Assembly: GCA_900764225.1 (NCBI GenBank)
Contig: CAAFNG010000257.1
Location: forward strand, 1 to 35,697
Direction: 5' to 3'
DNA from: Lachnospiraceae bacterium
GTDB lineage: Bacteria > Bacillota > Clostridia > Lachnospirales > Lachnospiraceae
Length of the DNA: 35,697 nucleotides
Shown: piece by piece, positions 1 through 7,899 of the stretch
Numbering within the stretch: position 1 is the first letter of the stretch
How the letters are laid out: each line of letters starts with the position of its first letter
Position numbers and translations under genes: made by a program
The notes under the pieces: generated by a model
The model's database searches: none
Seen by the model: the letters and a program-made list of their open reading frames with translations, nothing else
What the model was told of the DNA's origin: nothing

Positions 1-714
1 ATACACCATTCCGGCACCGGCTCAGACCTTCCAGCAGATGATCGTCCGGACAACCTGAAAACCACCCGGAAATATTACCCGGATCTTAACGACCTGATCC
101 ACGATATCGGAATTGCTTACCAGGATGTTATCGGCCAGTTCTACGATGCCGGCTGCCGGAACCTCCAGCTCGACGATTGTACCTGGGGCGCCCTTGTCGG
201 CGATGCCGCAGAACATCGCTATCACTTGCTTGGTGTTGATTTGGACGAAGTAAAACAGCAGCTTCTTACCGTAAACAATCTTGCACTTGAAAACCGCCCT
301 GCAGACATGACAATCACCTCTCATATCTGCCGTGGTAACTACCACTCCACTTATTTCACCAGCGGCCCCTATGATACTGTAGCCGATTATGTCTTCGCAA
401 AAGAAAATGTCGATGCTCTCTATCTCGAATACGACGATGCCCGCTCCGGTGGTTTCGCCCCGCTTGCCAAAGTGTCCCCGGACAAAAAAGTCGTCCTCGG
501 TCTTATCACTACCAAGTCCCCGGTGCTTGAGCAAAAAGAAGACATCATCCGCCGTATCCATGAAGCGGCAAAATACATCCCACTTGACCGGCTCTATCTC
601 AGCCCGCAGTGCGGTTTCGCTTCCTGCGAAATCGGAAACAAACTGACAGAAGAAGAGCAGTGGGCTAAATTAGCTCTTGTCAGAGAAATCGCCGAAGAAG
701 TCTGGGGCTGTTAG
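1..714 (+). CDS. MetE-like methyltransferase (cobalamin-independent methionine synthase C-terminal family), 5' end cut off
   Basis: The frame is open from base 1 and stops at TAG 712-714, so the start lies outside the window; 237 codons are visible. The sequence matches the zinc-dependent catalytic barrel of cobalamin-independent methionine synthase, in the short form (about 370 residues, like Bacillus YxjG/YxjH). The four expected zinc ligands are visible in partial numbering: His108 and Cys110 in HICRGN, Glu143 in LEYDD, Cys204 in SPQCGF. The LQLDDC motif near residue 57 is also typical. Family knowledge suggests methyl transfer to homocysteine or a similar thiol; the short forms lack the N-terminal half of MetE and their methyl donor is often uncertain. 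A hairpin follows directly. Family is sure, exact substrate is not. Confidence 0.88.
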   Translation: MHHSGTGSDLPADDRPDNLKTTRKYYPDLNDLIHDIGIAYQDVIGQFYDAGCRNLQLDDCTWGALVGDAAEHRYHLLGVDLDEVKQQLLTVNNLALENRPADMTITSHICRGNYHSTYFTSGPYDTVADYVFAKENVDALYLEYDDARSGGFAPLAKVSPDKKVVLGLITTKSPVLEQKEDIIRRIHEAAKYIPLDRLYLSPQCGFASCEIGNKLTEEEQWAKLALVREIAEEVWGC

Positions 715-729
715 AGCACCCTCCTGTGG

Positions 730-754
730 ATCTGCCCATGCGGGCAGATTCTTT
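730..754 (+). terminator. Rho-independent terminator after the MetE-like gene
   Basis: Arms ATCTGCCC (730-737) and GGGCAGAT (742-749) pair perfectly over 8 bp around a 4-base loop and are followed by the short T-rich run TCTTT. It begins 15 bases after the stop codon, so it separates the MetE-like gene from the binding protein downstream. Confidence 0.7.
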
Positions 755-842
755 AACTGGCATGAAGCTTAAGGCTGTATCTACGAACTTTTTCTCGACT
801 TTACGCATATCCTAAGTGCAGAAGGCAAAAAAGGAGCATCTC

Positions 843-1868
843 ATGAAAAATAAAAAATGGCTCACACTTGCAACGGCAGTTATTCTTTCTGCAACAGCAC
901 TGCCGGTAACGGCATTTGCAGAAAAAAAGGACAATACGGAAGAAAACAAACTTATAGAAGTCACCTTAAACGAAGTAGCACATTCCATCTTTTACGCACC
1001 ACAATACGTAGCAATCGAAGAAGGATACTTTGAAGAAGAAGGTCTGGATCTGACACTGGTAACAGGTTTCGGTGCAGATAAAGTTCTCACCGCACTGATC
1101 TCCGGCGAGGCAGATATCGGCTTCATGGGTGCAGAAGCTTCGATCTATGCTTACCAGGAGGGGGCAACAGATCCGGCAGTGAATTTTGCCCAGCTCACCC
1201 AACGGGCCGGGAATTTCCTGGTTGCCAGAGAAAAAATGCCGGATTTCAAATGGGAAGATCTGAAAGGAGAAAAAGTTCTTGGTGGACGAAAGGGTGGCAT
1301 GCCGGAAATGGTATTTGAATACATTCTGAAGAAAAACGGCATTGATCCAAAAACAGATCTCACCATAGATCAGAGCATAGACTTCGGCTCCACAGCTGCC
1401 GCCTTTACGGGAGATGATTCGGCTGCGTATACCGTGGAATTCGAGCCGTCAGCCACAATCCTGGAAAAAGAAGGTGCAGGATACGTAGTAGCTTCTCTTG
1501 GCGTGGATTCCGGATATGTTCCATACACCTCCTACAGTGCAAAAACCAGCTACATGGAAAAGAATCCGGAGGTTATCCAGAAGTTTACAAATGCGCTTCA
1601 GAAAGGTATGGAATATGTTAAAACTCATACACCGGAAGAAATCGCAGAAGTCATTGCCACGCAGTTTGCGGAAACAGATGCAGATACGATCACAACGATC
1701 GTACGGCGCTACTATGACCAGGATACCTGGAAAAACAATCTCATTTTTGAGAAGGAAAGCTTTGAGCTTCTGGAGGATATTCTGGAAGATGCAGGAGAGT
1801 TGAAAGAACGTATGAAATACGAAGATCTTGTGACAACCAAGTATGCACAGAAGGCAGCAGAAAAATAA
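843..1868 (+). CDS. NMT1/THI5/SsuA-type ABC transporter substrate-binding protein, orphan
   Basis: The product has 341 residues. An upstream GTG at 816 is in frame, but ATG 843 has an AGGAG 6 bases before it and begins a normal signal peptide, so I chose 843. The N-terminus (MKNKKW, a hydrophobic stretch, then AFA before EKK) is a type I signal peptide; no lipobox cysteine is present. The mature protein has the NMT1/THI5 pattern: a 'YAPQYVAIEEGYF' segment, then 'LISGEADIGFMGAE'. The family binds nitrogen- or sulfur-containing small molecules such as thiamine pyrimidine precursors, sulfonates or nitrate. No permease or ATPase lies beside it: a terminator precedes it and a two-way terminator follows. 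The ligand cannot be read from sequence. Confidence 0.85.
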   Translation: MKNKKWLTLATAVILSATALPVTAFAEKKDNTEENKLIEVTLNEVAHSIFYAPQYVAIEEGYFEEEGLDLTLVTGFGADKVLTALISGEADIGFMGAEASIYAYQEGATDPAVNFAQLTQRAGNFLVAREKMPDFKWEDLKGEKVLGGRKGGMPEMVFEYILKKNGIDPKTDLTIDQSIDFGSTAAAFTGDDSAAYTVEFEPSATILEKEGAGYVVASLGVDSGYVPYTSYSAKTSYMEKNPEVIQKFTNALQKGMEYVKTHTPEEIAEVIATQFAETDADTITTIVRRYYDQDTWKNNLIFEKESFELLEDILEDAGELKERMKYEDLVTTKYAQKAAEK

Positions 1869-1880
1869 AAATTTGAACAA

Positions 1881-1936
1881 AAATAAGCCGTCCGTTTCAG
1901 GCATTTCGCATACCTGAAAGACAGGGCGGCTTATTT
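1881..1936. terminator. Bidirectional terminator between converging genes
   Basis: Arms AAATAAGCCG (1881-1890) and CGGCTTATTT (1927-1936) pair perfectly. An inner stem TTTCAGG (1895-1901) with CCTGAAA (1913-1919) extends the hairpin. The A-rich and T-rich flanks give a U-tract on either strand, so one structure can end both the binding-protein transcript (plus) and the MATE transcript (minus). Confidence 0.85.
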
Positions 1937-1953
1937 GTTTCATCGGATATGTT

Positions 1954-3282
1954 TTAGCGCATCATTTTATAATAGACAGGAATCAGCAGAGCGCAGGCAC
2001 CGAACCATGCGAGCGGGCTGGCAATGCAGACAGAAGTATATCCCAGAATACCGGAAAGTCCCACAGTGGCGGCAATACGCATAACAAGCTCGATCATACA
2101 GGCTGCAAAAGGGGCGCGGCCGTTCTGCATGCTCTGAATCGAAGTACGGTAAACTGCCAGAAAACCAAGAATAAAGTAAAACGGTGCAACGATCGTCAGA
2201 TATGCATCCGAATAATGATAGATCTCCGCTGTAGGAGCTGTGAGGAACATTCTTACGATCGGGTGGCGCAGAAGCAGGATGCCGATACACATGATAAGGT
2301 TAAAAAATTCCGTCTGGATGAGACAGGCACGTACACCCTGACGAATCCGATCTTTTTTGCCGGCACCGAAATTCTGTGCAACATAATTGGAAGTAGCTGT
2401 CATCATGGCATTGTTTACAAGCACAGAAAGCTGATCAGCCTTGGATGCAGCAGTGTATCCGGCAACGGCAGCAGTTCCCAGTGAATTTACAACGGTCTGC
2501 ATGGCAAGCTGTCCGATGCACATGACAGACATCTGAAATCCCATAGGGAAACCGGTTTTCAGATGAATCCGGATGGTATCTTTAAGATCATGGAAATCCT
2601 CCGCATGCAGATGCAGTACAGGAAAGCTTTTCAGACCGACGATCAGGCTGAGTACTGCAGAAAGAAACTGTGCAAGGATCGTAGCCCAGGCAGCTCCGGC
2701 AACTCCCATGTGGAAAGGTACGATAAAAAGGATATCAAGAAAAATATTCAAGACAGAAGAAAACACCAGAAAGTAAAGAGGTGTTTTGCTGTCACCCAGT
2801 GCACGCAGCATGTTTGAGATCATATTGTAAAAAACAGTTGCGCCGGTTCCCAGAAGAACAACAAACATATAATCGTAGGCTTCCCCTGAGATATCGGCAG
2901 GAATCTGCATCCATCGGAGAATCTGATGGGCAAGGAGACAGCAGACAAGTGTCAGGACAACTGTGAAAACGATACTCAGAAGAGTAGAAGCTGCAACACT
3001 TTTTCGCATTCCCTTTTCATCCTTTGCGCCGCACCTCTGGCCAAGGCAGATTCCGAAGCCGCCTGTAAAACCATTGATAAAGCAGAATACAAAATAAATG
3101 ATAATACTGGTTGAGCCGACAGCGGCAAGGGATTCGGCACCCAGGGTCTTACCGACGATCACAGAATCGGCAAGCGTATAAAAAAGCTGAAACAGATTTC
3201 CAAGAATAACGGGAATCGCGAATTTCAGCAGAGACCAGAATGGATTTCCGGTGGTAAGATCCATTTCTTTACTTCTGGACAT
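1954..3282 (-). CDS. MATE family multidrug/metabolite exporter
   Basis: This 442-residue polytopic membrane protein has the typical MATE length (about 440-460) and about 12 hydrophobic segments. The start MSRSKEMDLTTGNPFWSLLKFAIP and the 'GNLFQLFYTLADSVIVG' helix are characteristic. MATE proteins export cationic drugs or metabolites using Na+ or H+ gradients; the substrate is unknown here. The start codon at 3282 has GGAGG on the minus strand at 3288-3292. The gene is divergent from an AraC-type regulator with only 58 bases between the two starts, suggesting local control. It ends at the two-way terminator shared with the NMT1-type gene. A second MATE gene lies at 23974 and is clearly a different protein. 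Confidence 0.92.
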   Translation of the reverse strand: MSRSKEMDLTTGNPFWSLLKFAIPVILGNLFQLFYTLADSVIVGKTLGAESLAAVGSTSIIIYFVFCFINGFTGGFGICLGQRCGAKDEKGMRKSVAASTLLSIVFTVVLTLVCCLLAHQILRWMQIPADISGEAYDYMFVVLLGTGATVFYNMISNMLRALGDSKTPLYFLVFSSVLNIFLDILFIVPFHMGVAGAAWATILAQFLSAVLSLIVGLKSFPVLHLHAEDFHDLKDTIRIHLKTGFPMGFQMSVMCIGQLAMQTVVNSLGTAAVAGYTAASKADQLSVLVNNAMMTATSNYVAQNFGAGKKDRIRQGVRACLIQTEFFNLIMCIGILLLRHPIVRMFLTAPTAEIYHYSDAYLTIVAPFYFILGFLAVYRTSIQSMQNGRAPFAACMIELVMRIAATVGLSGILGYTSVCIASPLAWFGACALLIPVYYKMMR

Positions 3283-3340
3283 AAGAGCCTCCTTCTTGTA
3301 CTATAAGAGTAATAAATATTTCACCGTGGAGAATTGTAAG

Positions 3341-4246
3341 ATGACCAAGAGAAGAATTCTGGTAGATGATACCAGACGTGAGCTTTCGGAGCACGGAACA
3401 GAAACCTTTCCCATGACAGTCAATCATGATGATCTCTGGGCATTTGAAGGAAAAAGAGTTCCGATCCACTGGCACGATGACCTTGAGATCAGTCTTCCGA
3501 GAGAAGGCGAGGCCATATACCAGATCTACGAAAAAAGCTACATAGTCAGACCGGGAGAGGGGCTTCTTCTGAATCGAAATGTTCCGCACAGCTGCAGCTC
3601 ACAGAATAATGCCCGGGCACGTTACAGTACGATTCTTGTCAGACCGGATTTCCTGTACGGAGATTTCGGAAGTGACATTGAACGGAACTGCTTCCGTCTT
3701 TTCCTGGAGAACTCAGCGGTCCCGTGCATTCATCTGAAAGGCACAGACGAAGGGGAAAAGGAGATTCTGAAGCTGCTGAATCAGGTGGAGGAAGTCTTTG
3801 ACAGAAAAGCCTGCTGCTATGAATTAAGGATCAAAGGACTTCTGTGTGAGGCGTTCAGCATGATCCTTTCCGAAAACCGGAAATCATTTTCCAGATTTGT
3901 CCCTGCCAATCAGCTGGAGCTGGAACGCCTGGAAAAAATGCTGAATTATCTGAATGCCCGCTCCCAGGAAGTGATATCACTTCAGAGTCTGGCAGAGCAG
4001 GTGCACCTGTCCCGGGAGGTCTGCTGCCGCCTTTTCAAAAAAATGACCGGAAAAACCGTTACCGGATATCTGGAAGAATATCGTGCGAACAAAAGCTTCC
4101 CGCTGGTACAGAGCGGCCAGTATTCCATGACACAGATCGCTGACATGGTAGGTTTCAGCAGCGCCAGCCGTTTCGCCAGTGCATTTCGAAAACAATTTGG
4201 CTGCAATCCCGGAGAATACAATTCTCTGAAAAAGAAAAAGATGTAG
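3341..4246 (+). CDS. AraC family transcriptional regulator (cupin N-domain)
   Basis: The frame extends upstream to 3251, overlapping the MATE start, but ATG 3341 has a GGAG at 3328-3331 and gives a normal protein of 301 residues. The N-terminal half is a cupin sensor with the motif HWHDDLE near residue 45 and 'PGEGLLLN' after it. The last ~100 residues hold two helix-turn-helix units of the AraC/XylS type, ending in the family pattern 'SRFASAFRKQFGCNPGEY'. Such regulators usually activate a neighbouring gene on binding a sugar or small molecule. The divergent MATE gene is the nearest candidate target. The effector is unknown. Confidence 0.92.
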   Translation: MTKRRILVDDTRRELSEHGTETFPMTVNHDDLWAFEGKRVPIHWHDDLEISLPREGEAIYQIYEKSYIVRPGEGLLLNRNVPHSCSSQNNARARYSTILVRPDFLYGDFGSDIERNCFRLFLENSAVPCIHLKGTDEGEKEILKLLNQVEEVFDRKACCYELRIKGLLCEAFSMILSENRKSFSRFVPANQLELERLEKMLNYLNARSQEVISLQSLAEQVHLSREVCCRLFKKMTGKTVTGYLEEYRANKSFPLVQSGQYSMTQIADMVGFSSASRFASAFRKQFGCNPGEYNSLKKKKM

Positions 4247-4274
4247 ACAACACATATGTCTGCGTCTTTTTTTT
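4245..4274 (+). terminator. Weak terminator after the AraC gene
   Basis: A 5-bp stem AGACA (4245-4249) / TGTCT (4257-4261) overlaps the stop codon and is followed 5 bases later by a run of eight T (4267-4274). The stem is short, so the call rests mostly on the T-run and position. Confidence 0.4.
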
Positions 4275-4572
4275 CTGCATGCTCATTATAGAGAAACATG
4301 GAAAAAAATGCGATTCCGGTATTGCTGATTTTGATACAGATATTGATTTATCTCAGCAGCTCCGGTATAGAACTGTGCAGCGAAAGTGGATTGCGAACAA
4401 CAGATCGATCTGATTAGATGATGAGATGAAAAAAAGTTTAAAAATATTGAAAGATTTAAAAACGGGAAGCTGCGACGAGAAAAAACAGCAGGTATAAAAG
4501 TCATAAAAATGCAGATTATGTCAGAAAAGCAGGTCAAGTTTTAGCATATTTAGAAAGAGTGGAGCTGTTGTA

Positions 4573-4584
4573 TTAAACGTTTAA
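4573..4584. promoter_or_regulatory. Candidate LacI/CcpA-type operator
   Basis: TTAAACGTTTAA is a perfect 12-bp palindrome centred on CG, the usual layout of LacI/GalR-family operators. It resembles the catabolite (cre) core AAACGTTT but lacks the outer TG/CA. A LacI-family gene lies at the end of the same operon (9527). It sits about 140 bases upstream of the best promoter candidate, so it may be an auxiliary site or a CcpA site. Confidence 0.45.
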
Positions 4585-4712
4585 AAATATAAAAGTTCGA
4601 GAAAAATACAAAAGTTTACACTACTTTAAACTGTTTGAATGAAAAACATAGTGAAAAATAACTAAAAAACAGCTTTTGAATTTATAATAAATGTAGAAAT
4701 AGTAAAAAACAG

Positions 4713-4741
4713 TTGAAAACAACTAAACGATGTGGTAAATT
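4713..4741 (+). promoter_or_regulatory. Candidate promoter of the sugar-import operon
   Basis: TTGAAA (4713-4718), a 17-base spacer and TAAATT (4736-4741) with a TGG just before the -10 (extended -10). Transcription would begin near 4748, leaving about a 57-base leader to the ATG at 4805. One ACTAAACGA copy lies inside the spacer, which fits repression by promoter blocking. Confidence 0.45.
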
Positions 4742-4773
4742 TATTTCAACAAAACACGAGACGTACTAAACGA
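4722..4773 (+). repeat. Pair of ACTAAACGA direct repeats over the promoter
   Basis: The 9-mer ACTAAACGA occurs at 4722-4730 and again at 4765-4773, 43 bases apart (about four helical turns). One is in the promoter spacer and the other about 18 bases after the predicted start of transcription. They are not palindromic, so they are not standard LacI operators by themselves. Confidence 0.4.
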
Positions 4774-4804
4774 AATTCATGAAAAGTTTAAAGGAGGACA
4801 TGTT

Positions 4805-6043
4805 ATGAATTTTAAAAAGGTAATGGCAGCAGCACTTGCAGGAGCAATGGTATTCGGAATGGCTTCATCCGTAAGCGCAGCAACAGAGGTTACATTCTGG
4901 ACACTGAACACAAGACAGGAAGCAGTTGAGCCGATCGTAGAGGCATTCAACGAAGCAAACCCTGATATTAAAGTAACCGCTTCTTTCTATGATACAGACG
5001 GTATCAAGGATGCCTGCAAGGTAGCAGCTTCTTCCGATACACTGCCAAGCATGTGGTTCAACTGGGGCGGCAGCCTTGGTAAATTCTATGCAGACAACGG
5101 CAAGACATACGACCTTACCGAGTACGCAGAGAAGAACGGCTGGAACGATAAATTCACAGAGTCCGCATTAAACCTCTGCACATTCGACAATAAGCTTGCA
5201 GGATATCCGACAAGCTACAATGCACTTGGTGTTTACTATAATAAGCAGATCTTTGATGAGTGCGGAATCGAAGTTCCAACAACTTTCGATGAGTTCGAGG
5301 CAGCTCTTAAGACTCTGAAAGATAACGGATACACTCCAATGGAAGCAGCCGGACTGAACGGATGGCACGTAATGAGATGGGTAGAGCTTCTTGTAGAGCA
5401 TTTTGCAGGCGCTGAGGAGCATGACAAGATGAACACATTTGAGGAGAGCTGGGACAACGAAGCAGTTGTACAGGCCCTTACCAAATATAAAGAGTGGGTT
5501 GACGCAGGATACTTCCCGGATGGATTCCTTACCCTCGACCCGAACGATGCGATCATGCCATTTGGTTCTGGAGAGTGTGCAATGGATCTTGAAGGACAGT
5601 GGTATGACGGACAGATCCTTCAGAATGATCTGGATATTAACAACTATGGTGTATTCGCATTCCCGTCCGGTGGTGACAACCGTATGTCTGCATTCGCAGA
5701 GATGACAGAGTTCAATGCAAACCTTTCCGACGAAGAGCTTGATGCATGCGTGAAGTTCATGGATTACTATCAGAGCGATGAGAATGTTGAGAAATACGGT
5801 GAGTACTACAATGTACCGCTTCCAGTACAGGGCGCTGAGGCACCGGCAGATCAGATTAACGTAAACGGCATGCTTGAGACATCTAATAAGAATGGTACAT
5901 TCACCATCACAGACCAGGCATTCCCGACAGAGGTTGCTGATGTTCTCTTCAATGCACAGGATGCCATCGCTAATGGCGAGATGACACCAGAAGAAGGTGC
6001 AGCTAATATCCAGAAAGCAATCGAGGATTATCAGGCTAAATAA
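4805..6043 (+). CDS. CUT1 sugar ABC transporter substrate-binding protein
   Basis: The 412-residue product belongs to extracellular solute-binding protein family 1 (maltose-binding-protein-like). The start at 4805 has a strong AAAGGAGG. The N-terminus is a signal peptide ending SSVSA-ATE. There is no cysteine in the first 40 residues, so the protein is not an obvious lipoprotein, which is unusual for a Gram-positive binding protein. Family features include 'VEAFNEANPDIKV' and 'YNALGVYYNKQIFDECGIE'. It delivers a mono- or oligosaccharide to the two permeases that follow. A strong hairpin separates it from the first permease and probably raises its level relative to them. The sugar is not known. 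Confidence 0.93.
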   Translation: MNFKKVMAAALAGAMVFGMASSVSAATEVTFWTLNTRQEAVEPIVEAFNEANPDIKVTASFYDTDGIKDACKVAASSDTLPSMWFNWGGSLGKFYADNGKTYDLTEYAEKNGWNDKFTESALNLCTFDNKLAGYPTSYNALGVYYNKQIFDECGIEVPTTFDEFEAALKTLKDNGYTPMEAAGLNGWHVMRWVELLVEHFAGAEEHDKMNTFEESWDNEAVVQALTKYKEWVDAGYFPDGFLTLDPNDAIMPFGSGECAMDLEGQWYDGQILQNDLDINNYGVFAFPSGGDNRMSAFAEMTEFNANLSDEELDACVKFMDYYQSDENVEKYGEYYNVPLPVQGAEAPADQINVNGMLETSNKNGTFTITDQAFPTEVADVLFNAQDAIANGEMTPEEGAANIQKAIEDYQAK

Positions 6044-6055
6044 TTAAGCATGGCA

Positions 6056-6085
6056 GAGCGGCCAAAGCGCGGGCTTTGACCGCTC
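6056..6085 (+). terminator. Intercistronic hairpin after the binding-protein gene
   Basis: GAGCGG (6056-6061) pairs with CCGCTC (6080-6085), and CAAAGC (6063-6068) with GCTTTG (6073-6078), giving a 13-position stem with one C/A mismatch and a 4-base loop. Only TTGCTTTT follows, not a full T-run. It is likely a partial terminator or a 3' stability stem that lets the binding protein be made in excess. Confidence 0.6.
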
Positions 6086-6149
6086 ATTGCTTTTGAGCAA
6101 GATGTGCAGACGGTACATTTTGCGGGAATAAGAGTGGAGGGATTCCGGA

Positions 6150-7022
6150 ATGAAAAAAAAGAGTAAAATTGAATTCAGCGCATACGCATTTCTTATACCG
6201 GCTGCAGTCATCTATCTTTCAGTTATCGTAGTACCGGTATTTTACTCACTGTTTATCAGTTTGTTTAAATGGAATGGTGTTGCTGAGAAGGAATTTGTCG
6301 GACTGAGCAACTATGTAAAATTATTCACTGATGATCCGACATTCATGATCGCATTAAAGAACAATTTAATCTGGATCGTGCTTACGATCGTACTGATGAT
6401 GACCGTTTCTCTTGGATTTGCAGTCATCCTGAACAAGCAGTTCCGCGGACGTACAGTTTTCCGTGCATTTTTCTATTTTCCGTGTGTAATCGCGCCGATC
6501 GCAGTAGCCATCATCTGGAGATGGATCTACAATCCGAACATCGGATTTATCAATCAGTTTTTCAAAGCAATTGGTGTTAATTTCAAACAGACATGGATCT
6601 CTGATCCGAAGGTCAGTCTGTATGCGATCTTTGCAGCAGCGCTCTGGCAGGGAATCGGACAGCCGATGATCCTGTTCCTGGCAGGTTTACAGTCTGTTTC
6701 ACCGGATGTCCTTGAGGCAGCTACCATTGATGGTGCCGGTCCAATCCGTAAATTCTTCAGTGTAACCGTACCGCTTATGAAAGAGACATTCGTAATGGTT
6801 CTTGCAACACTGATCGTAGCAGCAATGAAAGTTTATGATATTGTACAGGGTCTTACAGGCGGCGGTCCGAACAACTCCACACAGGTACTTGCCACCTATA
6901 TGTATTCACAGACTTTCCAGTATAACAATGTAGGTATGGGTACGGCAGTTGCATGTGTTATGGTCGTTATGATGCTGATCGTAATTGTGCCGTATGTTTC
7001 CTTTACAGCAAAAGAAAAGTAG
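6150..7022 (+). CDS. CUT1 sugar ABC transporter permease, MalF/UgpA type
   Basis: This 290-residue inner membrane protein has about six transmembrane segments, the first near residues 9-33. The cytoplasmic coupling loop that docks the ATPase is visible: EAA at residues 189-191 and G195 in 'EAATIDGAG'. GGAGGG lies at 6136-6141 before the ATG. It forms a heterodimer with the next gene product. No ATPase gene is in the locus, so a shared MsmK-like ATPase elsewhere in the genome probably energises the importer. Confidence 0.94.
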   Translation: MKKKSKIEFSAYAFLIPAAVIYLSVIVVPVFYSLFISLFKWNGVAEKEFVGLSNYVKLFTDDPTFMIALKNNLIWIVLTIVLMMTVSLGFAVILNKQFRGRTVFRAFFYFPCVIAPIAVAIIWRWIYNPNIGFINQFFKAIGVNFKQTWISDPKVSLYAIFAAALWQGIGQPMILFLAGLQSVSPDVLEAATIDGAGPIRKFFSVTVPLMKETFVMVLATLIVAAMKVYDIVQGLTGGGPNNSTQVLATYMYSQTFQYNNVGMGTAVACVMVVMMLIVIVPYVSFTAKEK

Positions 7023-7034
7023 GAGGTACAGACA

Positions 7035-7874
7035 ATGGACGGAAAAAGTAAAAAAATTACAAAAAAAGTGCTGCTGTATGTGCTTCTGGCAATTCTCGCA
7101 CTGATCTGGATCATACCGATCTTTACACTGGTAGTAACAGCACTGAAACATAAAAAAGATTTCATGAGTGGTTTAAGCCTGTTTCAGCTTCCGGCAGAAA
7201 TTGCCTGGGATAACTTTTCAAAAGCTATGACACAGGGACGTCTCTTTACTTATATGAAGAATGACCTTATCATTTCCTGTCTGAAAGTACCGCTTGGTAT
7301 TTTCGTAGGAGCCATGGCTTCTTTTGCACTGACAAGACTGAATATCAAACACCGTGTGGGAATCTTTGTATTCTTCCTTATCGGTATGATGCTTCCAATG
7401 CAGACAGCACTTGTGCCGATCAACATTATCTACAGCAAACTGAATCTTCTGAATACATACTTCGGATTATTCTATGTATATATCGGTTTCGGTATTTCCT
7501 ACTGTATCCTGATCATGCGAGGTTTTATGCTGGGAATTCCGAAGGATATTGATGAGGCAGCATGTATTGACGGTTGTAACAAATGGCAGCTTTTCTATAA
7601 GATCATCCTGCCGATCGCAAAACCGGCGATCGCAACACTGTTCATTACAGACTTCCTTTCCACATGGAATGAGTACCTTCTGGCCAGCGTTATCATCAAC
7701 GACAACACAATGAAAACAGTACCGGTTGGTATTATGACCTTTGTTGGTGAGCATGGAACGGATTATGGTTATCTGTGTGCAGGTGTACTTGTTTCCGTTA
7801 TCCCGGTTATGGTTGTATATCTGATCTTCCAGAGATACTTTGTAGAAGGTATGGCAGGAGCAGTTAAATCCTGA
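7035..7874 (+). CDS. CUT1 sugar ABC transporter permease, MalG/UgpE type
   Basis: The 279-residue permease has six predicted membrane segments and the coupling loop 'DEAACIDGCNKWQLF' with E174 and G180. It starts 12 bases after the upstream permease stop, with AGGAGG in between, so the two are translated together. It is the second half of the sugar channel. The MalG-type C-terminus 'FQRYFVEGMAGAVKS' is complete. A hydrolase gene follows after 25 bases. Confidence 0.94.
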   Translation: MDGKSKKITKKVLLYVLLAILALIWIIPIFTLVVTALKHKKDFMSGLSLFQLPAEIAWDNFSKAMTQGRLFTYMKNDLIISCLKVPLGIFVGAMASFALTRLNIKHRVGIFVFFLIGMMLPMQTALVPINIIYSKLNLLNTYFGLFYVYIGFGISYCILIMRGFMLGIPKDIDEAACIDGCNKWQLFYKIILPIAKPAIATLFITDFLSTWNEYLLASVIINDNTMKTVPVGIMTFVGEHGTDYGYLCAGVLVSVIPVMVVYLIFQRYFVEGMAGAVKS

Positions 7875-7899
7875 TTTACAGAAAGAAAGAGGACGAATT

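Larger units (their letters stand above)
4275..4804. other. 530-bp AT-rich control region without a gene
   Basis: I see no convincing coding frame here. The stretch is much more AT-rich than the flanking genes, with many A-runs. It contains a 12-bp palindrome (4573-4584), a promoter-like pair (4713-4741), two copies of ACTAAACGA (4722-4730 and 4765-4773), three copies of AAAAGTTTA (4432-4440, 4610-4618, 4782-4790), and an inverted AGTTG/CAACT (4711-4724). It ends in AAAGGAGGAC, the ribosome binding site of the sugar-binding protein. I read it as the regulatory region of the import operon. Confidence 0.55.

Noticed and set aside
755..842. A thiamine (TPP) riboswitch before the NMT1/THI5-type gene.
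   Set aside because: The expected CTGAGA core and P1-P5 layout are absent, and the spacer is too short.
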